Positions 1-5,701 of a stretch of 10,394 bases of DNA are shown piece after piece; position 1 is the first letter of the stretch; the number at the start of each line of letters is the position of its first letter. Origin of the DNA: Candidatus Bathyarchaeum sp. Its GTDB lineage: Archaea; Thermoproteota; Bathyarchaeia; Bathyarchaeales; Bathyarchaeaceae. The translations under genes and the position numbers were made by a program. The notes under the pieces are model-generated. The model searched no databases. It saw only the letters and a program-made list of their open reading frames with translations, and was not told where the DNA came from. The stretch is taken from contig PIXT01000236.1 of the NCBI GenBank assembly GCA_003096235.1, positions 1 to 10,394 of the forward strand, given 5' to 3'.

Positions 1-50
1 CGTTTCCCACAGTTTGGAGCTTAATCGACAGTTTTAAGGAGCAATGTCTC

Positions 51-464
51 TTGAACAACTGGGAAACATGCGAAACCGAAGACTGGATCAAAACAGAAGA
101 CGGCAAATACCACAGTTTTCTTTGGACCCAAACAATCCACCCATCCACGTTTGAAAGAATCGTTACAACCCGCAGATGTGGAATCCGCCTCGACAACTCT
201 TACAAGGTTGTGGACATCTCATACACCGGATGGTTATTCCAAGACAGACCACCAGAATTTGTGGTATCATGGATTAAAGAAAAACCTGAATTAACACAAA
301 AAACCGCCATATTTGACCTTAGCGACATATACGCCGGAAACAATATCTGCCGAAGGGTTAACGAAACTGAAAGCAGCGTCTTCAAAGAATTTGAAAACTT
401 TCTGAAAAAAGAATGGGATATAAAATTCAAGCCAGTTGATGAAATGCCAACACTCACAATGTAA
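51..464 (+). CDS. Hypothetical protein, possibly 5'-truncated by the window
   Basis: I do not recognise this protein. With the TTG start at 51 it has 137 residues, no membrane segment and no signal peptide. It is rich in Trp (positions 4, 12, 25, 61, 74, 122) and aromatics, and its C-terminal third (about 105-125) looks helical and charged. The start is uncertain. TTG at 51 has an AAGGAG Shine-Dalgarno 9 nt upstream (36-41), which favours it, but the frame has no stop all the way back to base 3, so a longer protein starting outside the window is equally possible. The ATG at 44 is in another frame and soon hits a stop. A T-run at 552-559 lies downstream and may end this transcript. The neighbour at 677 is on the same strand after a 212-nt gap, so the two are probably transcribed separately. 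Confidence 0.6.
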   Translation: MNNWETCETEDWIKTEDGKYHSFLWTQTIHPSTFERIVTTRRCGIRLDNSYKVVDISYTGWLFQDRPPEFVVSWIKEKPELTQKTAIFDLSDIYAGNNICRRVNETESSVFKEFENFLKKEWDIKFKPVDEMPTLTM

Positions 465-551
465 ACGGGTTAGAATGTACATTTGTTCTAATTCAAGTTC
501 TTGAATGCCTAAAAAAACAGAAAAAGAGGCAACATCTTGTTTTGTCAGTTA

Positions 552-559
552 TTTTTTTT
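552..559 (+). terminator. Oligo-T tract, likely archaeal terminator
   Basis: Eight consecutive T residues lie 88 nt after the stop of the first gene, within a T-rich stretch (537-562). Archaeal RNA polymerase commonly terminates at such runs without a hairpin, and I see no strong stem before it. It separates the hypothetical gene at 51-464 from the gene at 677. Confidence 0.4.
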
Positions 560-584
560 AGTTGTGTCGTTTGGGATAAACCAA

Positions 585-594
585 GCTTAAAAGG
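585..594 (+). promoter_or_regulatory. Possible TATA element for the 677 gene
   Basis: The stretch GCTTAAAAGG just after the T-run resembles an archaeal TATA box. It would place transcription start near 615 and give a leader of about 60 nt before the ATG at 677. Other AT-rich stretches in this 212-nt gap (for example around 601-615) could serve instead, so this is a weak call. Apart from this and the T-run, the gap shows nothing I can name. Confidence 0.25.
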
Positions 595-676
595 GCTTCT
601 TTCATATCTTTTATTGGTAACATCCGTTCATGTTTGAACTGAAACTTAGAATTGTTTGCTTAACGGGGAATAAAAG

Positions 677-1258
677 ATGAGTGAAGAAGAAAAAGATAAA
701 ATCAAAAAGATCGCAAAGCTCCGAGCCATCCTAGAAAAGCGTGTAGAAGACATGGAAACAGAACTGGATGGACTAAAAACATTACTTAGCTTAATAGACA
801 CAACCCTGCTTAAGGAGAGCTTCAAAAGACCCCAAATAAGTAAACCCGTTCAGACCCCACGTAAACAAGAGACCACTCAGAATGCTCCAGTTAAACCGCA
901 AAAAAAAGGCATCCCCCTAAAAACGTTAAATGGAGACCTCTTAGCCCAAATTTATGATGAAAAAGACGTAACAACGGTTACACTAGCAGAAGACAAAAAC
1001 TTCGACATCAACACTCCACCATTCTTATCCTTTTTTGTGGAACGCGTCTTAGCAAAGATGTTAGAAAAAGATAAAGAAGACGCAAGCAAAGGCAAACTAG
1101 ACCCAGACAAGATTGTGTCATACGACATGAAACAAGACGGAAACACAATCAGGACCATAACAATCAGAAACCTTAGACCCGAAAGAACACGCGAACTAAA
1201 ATCTTCGATCCGCTGGACACTAGAAAAAATGTACGAACGAATGAAACAAAAAAACTAA
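677..1258 (+). CDS. Coiled-coil archaeal protein of unknown function
   Basis: This 193-residue soluble protein has three visible parts. Residues 1-45 are a highly charged helix with heptad-like leucines, a probable coiled coil. Residues 50-80 are a Pro/Gln/Lys/Thr-rich flexible linker. Residues 83-193 form a compact alpha/beta-looking domain with a DGNTIRTITIRNL strand pair (154-166) and a basic C-terminal helix. There are no cysteines, so metal or Fe-S binding is unlikely. The overall look (helical hairpin, linker, small conserved C-terminal domain) reminds me of uncharacterised proteins of Thaumarchaeota and Bathyarchaeia, but I cannot name a family. The ATG is preceded by an ACGGGG stretch 8 nt away. 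The next gene, a radical SAM protein, follows on the same strand 72 nt later and might be co-transcribed. Confidence 0.75.
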   Translation: MSEEEKDKIKKIAKLRAILEKRVEDMETELDGLKTLLSLIDTTLLKESFKRPQISKPVQTPRKQETTQNAPVKPQKKGIPLKTLNGDLLAQIYDEKDVTTVTLAEDKNFDINTPPFLSFFVERVLAKMLEKDKEDASKGKLDPDKIVSYDMKQDGNTIRTITIRNLRPERTRELKSSIRWTLEKMYERMKQKN

Positions 1259-1316
1259 ACATAAAGCGCAGCCTAAAATTTGCAGACCTCAATAGCTATT
1301 TTATCTCAAAAACGTA

Positions 1317-1325
1317 GGGAAAGGG
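1317..1325 (+). promoter_or_regulatory. Shine-Dalgarno that sets the radical SAM start
   Basis: The purine stretch GGGAAAGGG ends 5 nt before the ATG at 1331. It supports that start over the in-frame TTG at 1280, whose upstream sequence has no comparable site. Confidence 0.6.
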
Positions 1326-1330
1326 TAACA

Positions 1331-2353
1331 ATGAAAACTAGCCAAGTAGCAACCAAGGTAATCACTGGTTTTCTCAAATTCAAAACAGGACGCCCCACTC
1401 CCCTATTCGCATCATACAACGTGACTGGCAGATGTAACATGAAATGTGCCTTCTGTGAATGGTGGAAAAACAAAATCCCCGAACTGCCCACAAAAAAGGC
1501 GCTGGAAGCCATAGACGCTGTCTGCAGTTTAGGTGTCCCATTTTTTGACCTCAGCGGAGGTGAAGCACTCCTACGCAAAGACTTGGTGGTCCTCGCAAAA
1601 AGAGTGGAATCTCACGGATGCTTGGTGAGCATGAACACCAACGGAACACTACTGAACAAAGAACGGGTCGGCGAGGTGGCTGATGTGTTCGACACTGTTG
1701 TTGTATCGTTAGATGGACCCAAAGAGGTTCATGACCAAATACGGGGAATACCCGGAACGTACGAGAAGGCAGTCGAGGCAATACGGCTACTGAAGGCAAA
1801 CAACGTTAGAACAGGCGTGAACAGCGTCGCTACACCATGGAATATTGACATTTTGCCCCAATTCATCGAAGAACTACGTAGCAGTGTCGACTTTGCTCAG
1901 GTTCAGCCAATGCACCCCTATCCGCCATCACCCGAAAATGTTCCCAGCAACGAACAAGTTTCCAATCTTCTAAACTATTTACTACAACTCAAACACACTG
2001 ACCCAAGCTTCCTAGCACTGCCAACAGAATTCATCAAGGGCTTTGAGGGGTTCTTCAAGGGAAAAGCGCCAAAAATATGTGACGCTGGAGACTTGTATAT
2101 TGCAATTAATCCAGAAGGAAAACTGTTGGCTTGCCCTGCGCGGTCAGACCTTGTGCTCGGCGACATATTGAATGGCTCTGTCGACGATGCATTGAGGAAA
2201 AGAAATACTGACGCATGGCGTAAAGTCTCCGCCTGCAGGGGATGTTGGCTTGAATGCACTGCCGGAGTTTCAATGCTTCTGAAAAATCCTATTCGTGAAG
2301 CCTCCCAGCTGGTTAATCTTTGGCGGGGACGTAAAACTGAAAAATTCACGTAA
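1331..2353 (+). CDS. Radical SAM protein with SPASM/twitch-like C-terminus
   Basis: This 340-residue protein should bind a [4Fe-4S] cluster and cleave S-adenosylmethionine to a 5'-deoxyadenosyl radical. The cluster motif is CNMKCAFC (Cys35, Cys39, Cys42), with the SAM-binding GGE at 76-78 and the NTNGTLL and SLDG strands at 102-108 and 126-129. The C-terminus carries five more cysteines (250, 268, 302, 305, 309; the last three as CxxCxxxC), which fits an auxiliary Fe-S site of the SPASM/twitch type, although the spacing is not the canonical SPASM pattern. Such tails occur in peptide- and cofactor-modifying enzymes such as PqqE and AlbA and in many archaeal enzymes of unknown substrate, so the substrate cannot be read from the sequence. 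A TTG at 1280 would add 17 residues, but the ATG at 1331 has a strong Shine-Dalgarno (GGGAAAGGG, 1317-1325) and leaves the usual short N-terminus. The gene converges on the CooC-like gene, 110 nt apart. Confidence 0.88.
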   Translation: MKTSQVATKVITGFLKFKTGRPTPLFASYNVTGRCNMKCAFCEWWKNKIPELPTKKALEAIDAVCSLGVPFFDLSGGEALLRKDLVVLAKRVESHGCLVSMNTNGTLLNKERVGEVADVFDTVVVSLDGPKEVHDQIRGIPGTYEKAVEAIRLLKANNVRTGVNSVATPWNIDILPQFIEELRSSVDFAQVQPMHPYPPSPENVPSNEQVSNLLNYLLQLKHTDPSFLALPTEFIKGFEGFFKGKAPKICDAGDLYIAINPEGKLLACPARSDLVLGDILNGSVDDALRKRNTDAWRKVSACRGCWLECTAGVSMLLKNPIREASQLVNLWRGRKTEKFT

Positions 2354-2463
2354 GCTTTATCCCAGAATTACTGGTTTCACGTTCAATTGCCCACAACGGA
2401 TATCGTTCTGTAGACTCAAACTGATTTATTCTTCATGTCTCAGCCAATGCGTACCCCTAACGG

Positions 2464-3246
2464 TCACTTCTTGTTTTGGAGCAGTTTTTCGCCAATTAAC
2501 TGAATAGCCTTTACTCCCTCTGAAGTCTCGACATACTTGAGGGGCGCCTCTCCAACACGGTCAGCTTTTACCACTGTGTCATCGTATGGAATCAAAGCAA
2601 GCAACGGGAGCCCGTTCTTTGTAGTGAAATCAGTGATTAACTCCTTTTCTTCTGCATCTCTAACCCTATTGCCAACAACAAAAACGTTCTTGATTCCCGA
2701 GTCGTGAGCAAAACCAGAAAGTTTCTTGGCAATCTCTAAAGATTTTCGGCTTGAATCAGCAACTATAAGCATGATGTCTACTTGGCTGGCTGTTCCCCTT
2801 CCCATATGTTCCACTCCAGCTTCCATGTCCACGACCACAATTTCGTCACGGTCAACAATTAGGTGACGAAGAAGCTCCCTGACCACTGCATTGGCTCCGC
2901 AGGCGCATCCTCCACCAGCGGATTTGACTGTTCCCATGACAAGCAAGTTTACTCCATATGGAGACTTCATTCCGTTCTCTTCAATTATGTCATCAACCCT
3001 AAAGTGGAGCTTGAATACTCCAGGATAGTCTGTGCGTGTCTTTGCTTCTAATAGTTCGGAGTTCTCGGAGATTGGAACTATTTTATTTGCTTCCTCAACG
3101 GGTATTCCCAGAGTTAAGGCTAGATTAGGTGATGGATCAGCGTCAATAGCCATCACTTTGAAGCCTTTTTGTGCAAAATATCCCGCAAGAGTTCCAGAGA
3201 CAAGAGTTTTTCCAACTCCACCTTTACCCGAAACAGCAATCTTCAA
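2464..3246 (-). CDS. CooC-like nickel-insertion ATPase for CO dehydrogenase
   Basis: This 260-residue MinD/SIMIBI-class P-loop ATPase belongs to the CooC/AcsF family, which matures the Ni-Fe-S cluster of carbon monoxide dehydrogenase or CODH/acetyl-CoA synthase. Visible motifs: the deviant Walker A GKGGVGKT (7-14), the switch I region AIDADPSPN (33-41), the family's metal-binding CxC (Cys114, Cys116) in GGGCACGANAVVRELLRHL, and Walker B IVVVDMEAG (136-144) followed by EHMGRGTA. The CxC and the EAGxEHxGRGT stretch distinguish CooC from general MinD and NifH-like proteins. The start is a TTG directly preceded in frame by a TAG stop, so no longer protein is possible, and the P-loop forbids a shorter one. 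A GGTG Shine-Dalgarno lies about 10 nt upstream. No CODH subunit is in the window, so the client enzyme must be encoded elsewhere. The gene is 98 nt downstream of the B12 radical SAM gene on the same strand, with its own TATA-like element. Confidence 0.87.
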   Translation of the reverse strand: MKIAVSGKGGVGKTLVSGTLAGYFAQKGFKVMAIDADPSPNLALTLGIPVEEANKIVPISENSELLEAKTRTDYPGVFKLHFRVDDIIEENGMKSPYGVNLLVMGTVKSAGGGCACGANAVVRELLRHLIVDRDEIVVVDMEAGVEHMGRGTASQVDIMLIVADSSRKSLEIAKKLSGFAHDSGIKNVFVVGNRVRDAEEKELITDFTTKNGLPLLALIPYDDTVVKADRVGEAPLKYVETSEGVKAIQLIGEKLLQNKK

Positions 3247-3280
3247 CTAAGCATTCACCATTGTTGTAGATGTTTTGGCG

Positions 3281-3288
3281 ATATTTAC
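3281..3288 (-). promoter_or_regulatory. Possible TATA box of the CooC-like gene
   Basis: Read on the minus strand, GTAAATAT lies about 35 nt before the TTG start. It would place transcription start near 3258 and leave a leader of roughly a dozen bases that still contains the GGTG Shine-Dalgarno. This suggests the ATPase gene can be transcribed apart from the upstream RiPP-like operon. Confidence 0.35.
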
Positions 3289-3344
3289 GTTTTCTGAAAT
3301 TTGCAACAAAATCGTTTTCGCAGACATAACAGTAAAACATTTTT

Positions 3345-4676
3345 TCATTTAACCACTATGTCCGGTGGTATCACTTTGATCAGTTCATCTGTTTTGGATT
3401 TTTGTTTGTAAAATGTTAATAACATTTCAATCTGGGTTTGTGCAATGTCTGGAAAAGGAATTTGTGACTGATTGAACTGTTTACCCACTGTTTGGTACAA
3501 TTCTGTACCTGGATGATTTTCTAGCAAGTTAGGCAACACTCTGCCTGTGGGTTTTGTTTCTTTAATAAATTTGATAATATCATTCAGGCTTTCTGATGTT
3601 TCTCCTGGCAATCCCAAAATAAATGAGCAATGCGTTTTTATTCCAAGTTTTTCAGCTTGTTTCACAATTTTTTTTGAATGCGCTATGCTGACTCCTTTTT
3701 TTATTATTTTCAGAACTTTTTCGGAGGCAGATTCAATTCCAAAGAAGAGGTTATTGCAGCCTGCTTCTTTCATTTTTCGAAGTAGTTTAGTTGACAGTAA
3801 ATCTGTTCGTGTACTGCAGCCCCACTGTATTGATAAATTGTGTTTTTTTATTTGGTTACATAACTCAAATATTCGGTCTTGTTGCATCGTAAAGTTGTCG
3901 TCAGCAAATGATATCGTGTTTATTCTGTATGTGTCTATCAAGTATTCGATGTGTTCTATTATGTTGCTAACTGATCTAGTGCGGTACTTACGTCCATGAA
4001 GAGCGGTTGTTGAACAAAAAATGCAATCGTATGGGCATCCTCTAGTGGTTAAGAGCGGAAAAGCACGAATCTTGTGTTTTCCGATGTATTCTTCAACAGT
4101 CGGTTCAATGAGATGGTAAGCTGGAAATGGTAAACTATCTAAATCCTCAACCAACTCCATCTGCGGTGTTGTAACAACTTTTCTGTTTTCATCACGAAAA
4201 GCTATGCCTTTAACAGTTTTCAAGTCGCCTCTATTTTCAATCGTTTTGACAAGTTGACTGAATGTAATTTCGCCTTCATACCGAACAATCACGTCAATTT
4301 CAGGGACTGAATTCAATATTTCTTCATACATGAAAGTAGCATGAACCCCTCCCAGCACTATTGTTGTTTCAGGAAACCAAGATTTGATTGATTTAGCTAC
4401 ATCCACTGCGTTTTGATAGTTGCTGCTCATTGACGAAATGCCCACAATATTTGGCTTGACCTGTTCGATTCTTTGTTTTAAGTCATTGGTCTTCATTTCT
4501 AAGAAATTCATGTCAATAATTGTTGAATAAACGCCGTCTAACTCTAGTGCTGCGGCAATGTAACCCAAGCCAAGAGGGATAGTTGAAAGATTAACGTAAC
4601 CTAGTGGCTTCTTCTTCATTGTCCAGTAGCTTGGATTAATAAATAATACTCTAGTACTACCAGTCAATGAAATCAC
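3345..4676 (-). CDS. B12-binding radical SAM enzyme, RiPP-like cluster
   Basis: This 443-residue protein has the two-domain layout of cobalamin-dependent (class B) radical SAM enzymes. Residues 8-145 form a Rossmann-like B12-binding domain with the LGGVHATF loop (108-115) and no DxHxxG, so cobalamin would bind without a His ligand. A linker with LDSLPFPAYHLI (179-190) follows, then the radical SAM barrel with RGCPYDCIFC (Cys214, Cys218, Cys221), FADDNF and GIES. Family members methylate unactivated carbons (TsrM on tryptophan, PoyC on peptides, Mmp10 on arginine) or do ring chemistry. The GTG start overlaps the PqqD gene's TGA by 4 nt (GTGA), which points to translational coupling and a shared task. 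The PqqD-type partner and the small Trp-rich protein upstream suggest a peptide substrate. That substrate is inferred; the enzyme class is not in doubt. No SPASM cysteines are visible after the barrel. Confidence 0.9.
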   Translation of the reverse strand: MISLTGSTRVLFINPSYWTMKKKPLGYVNLSTIPLGLGYIAAALELDGVYSTIIDMNFLEMKTNDLKQRIEQVKPNIVGISSMSSNYQNAVDVAKSIKSWFPETTIVLGGVHATFMYEEILNSVPEIDVIVRYEGEITFSQLVKTIENRGDLKTVKGIAFRDENRKVVTTPQMELVEDLDSLPFPAYHLIEPTVEEYIGKHKIRAFPLLTTRGCPYDCIFCSTTALHGRKYRTRSVSNIIEHIEYLIDTYRINTISFADDNFTMQQDRIFELCNQIKKHNLSIQWGCSTRTDLLSTKLLRKMKEAGCNNLFFGIESASEKVLKIIKKGVSIAHSKKIVKQAEKLGIKTHCSFILGLPGETSESLNDIIKFIKETKPTGRVLPNLLENHPGTELYQTVGKQFNQSQIPFPDIAQTQIEMLLTFYKQKSKTDELIKVIPPDIVVK

Positions 4677-5131
4677 GCTAAGTTAATCAAGTCTAGTTCC
4701 TCGACCAAAAGGAGAAATTGCAAAAAGTCAGTTTCTAGACGTTTACGAGGTAGCGAGGACCATTTTTTGTGGAAAATATTCAACATGTCTTTTATTGTAT
4801 GTTCTCCATCACAAAGTCTGCAGATTTTTGAGCCTGTATCGTTTAAAAAAAAGGGAAGGGAAGTTCCGGGATGGATTACAGCCAAACCGTTTCCAGTATC
4901 TATCCACTGTTTTGCATGAAGTCTTTTAGGAAATATGTTCAAGTAATCTTTCTTGTGTACAACTTTTTTGTGATGATGAATAGTAATGGCGGCGTTTGGT
5001 TTTATTATGCCCTTTTCCGCAAGCAAAGAACTGACGCTGTTTATTATGTCGCCTGTTATGTCCTTTCCATCTTTCGACATCAGAGGACCTATGGAACCTA
5101 CTGCAGGAGAATTATATTGCCCCTGACTCAT
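4673..5131 (-). CDS. PqqD-domain (RiPP recognition element) protein
   Basis: The last 75 or so residues of this 152-residue protein match the PqqD fold: a short beta part, then LNDTGSKICRLCDGEHTIKD (96-115) with the characteristic LN-x-TG and LCDGxxT signatures, then helices ending in FLQFLLLVEELDLINL. PqqD-type domains (RREs) bind the leader of a ribosomally made precursor peptide and present it to a radical SAM enzyme. Here the modifying enzyme follows with a 4-nt overlap and a candidate precursor precedes by 9 nt. PqqD itself is about 90 residues, so this protein carries an extra N-terminal region of about 75 residues: a helix around 25-41, then a basic His/Lys-rich stretch (52-61), whose role I cannot tell. 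There is no membrane segment. The ATG at 5131 follows an AAAAGG stretch inside the end of the upstream gene. Confidence 0.83.
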   Translation of the reverse strand: MSQGQYNSPAVGSIGPLMSKDGKDITGDIINSVSSLLAEKGIIKPNAAITIHHHKKVVHKKDYLNIFPKRLHAKQWIDTGNGLAVIHPGTSLPFFLNDTGSKICRLCDGEHTIKDMLNIFHKKWSSLPRKRLETDFLQFLLLVEELDLINLA

Positions 5132-5140
5132 AGCTGATCA

Positions 5141-5497
5141 TTAGCCTTTTCGCAGGTCTCTTTGCAGGTTAGGTATGTCGTAGGGTCCCCATCTCCACCA
5201 TATTGGTGGAATCCATATCTGGTCCCAGCAGTCGATGTATTGTATGAGTTGTGGGCAGATATCTATGATTTTGCTGGCTTCTAGGTCTACAGCCTCAGCG
5301 ATTATGCTGCTTATTTCGTTTTTCATCTTTTTTTCGTAATCTTTGGCGATTTCTTGCATTTTGTCTCCGATTTGTTGGAGAACTTCTGGTTTTTCAGCTA
5401 GGGCGCCCGTAATTTTTGAGACGATTTGTAATTCTTCTTTGACTCGGTTTGGGATTTTGGCTTTGGAAATTTTTCGTTTTGGAATTTTCTCCCCCAT
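5141..5497 (-). CDS. Candidate RiPP precursor with Trp-rich C-terminal core
   Basis: I do not recognise a family for this 118-residue protein. Residues 1-20 are strongly basic. Residues 20-85 are predicted to be helical and charged, with heptad-like spacing. The tail from Cys90 is quite different: CWDQIWIPPIWWRWGPY (90-106) holds five Trp (91, 95, 100, 101, 103) and a Pro-Pro, followed by a short polar end. This split into a helical leader and a distinctive short core, directly in front of a PqqD/RRE gene and a B12 radical SAM gene, is what a RiPP precursor looks like. I see no Gly-Gly or similar cleavage motif at the junction, and no Nif11 or nitrile-hydratase-type leader. The alternative is a small structural protein whose aromatic tail binds membranes or another protein. 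The ATG start is preceded in frame by AAG and then a TGA stop, so no upstream extension exists, and a TATA box lies 30 nt upstream. Confidence 0.7.
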   Translation of the reverse strand: MGEKIPKRKISKAKIPNRVKEELQIVSKITGALAEKPEVLQQIGDKMQEIAKDYEKKMKNEISSIIAEAVDLEASKIIDICPQLIQYIDCWDQIWIPPIWWRWGPYDIPNLQRDLRKG

Positions 5498-5526
5498 CTT
5501 TCATCATCATCGGTTATAACGACAAG

Positions 5527-5536
5527 TTATATTTAA
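5527..5536 (-). promoter_or_regulatory. TATA box of the RiPP-like operon
   Basis: On the minus strand TTAAATATAA lies 30 nt before the ATG at 5497. It is the clearest archaeal TATA element in the window. Transcription would start near 5505, giving a leader of only about 10 nt with no good Shine-Dalgarno, so the first gene is probably read from a near-leaderless mRNA. The three downstream genes are close enough (9-nt gap, 4-nt overlap) to be one transcript. Confidence 0.5.
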
Positions 5537-5689
5537 GATTTTATGCATAGGGTGTTATACAAACCCTCCACGCACATAATTACACGATAATGTCCATAAA
5601 TACACCCTAAAACGAATAACACAACATAGAACAAAAAAAATAAGCGAAAATGTAATCAGCACAAAAACCAAAAGTGTGATAACTAGAAC

Positions 5690-5696
5690 GGTGATC
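5690..5696 (+). promoter_or_regulatory. Strong archaeal Shine-Dalgarno, GGTGATC
   Basis: GGTGATC is fully complementary to the conserved 3' end of archaeal 16S rRNA (GATCACC) and lies 5 nt before the ATG at 5702. It fixes that start and supports archaeal origin. Confidence 0.65.
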
Positions 5697-5701
5697 TGCC
5701 G

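Noticed and set aside
1280..1330. TTG at 1280 as start of the radical SAM gene
   Set aside because: The ATG at 1331 has a strong Shine-Dalgarno 5 nt upstream, and the extra 17 residues do not resemble a family N-terminus.
3547..3999. 150-residue open frame on the plus strand
   Set aside because: It is antisense to the B12 radical SAM barrel and matches no family signature.
5194..5210. Perfect 7-bp inverted repeat TCCACCA-TAT-TGGTGGA in the Trp-rich tail
   Set aside because: It follows from the codons: Pro CCA is the reverse complement of Trp TGG, so Pro-Pro-Ile-Trp-Trp gives this palindrome automatically.
5141..5497. Nif11-type or nitrile-hydratase-type RiPP leader
   Set aside because: None of the characteristic leader residues and no Gly-Gly or Gly-Ala cleavage site is present; any leader here would be of another kind.
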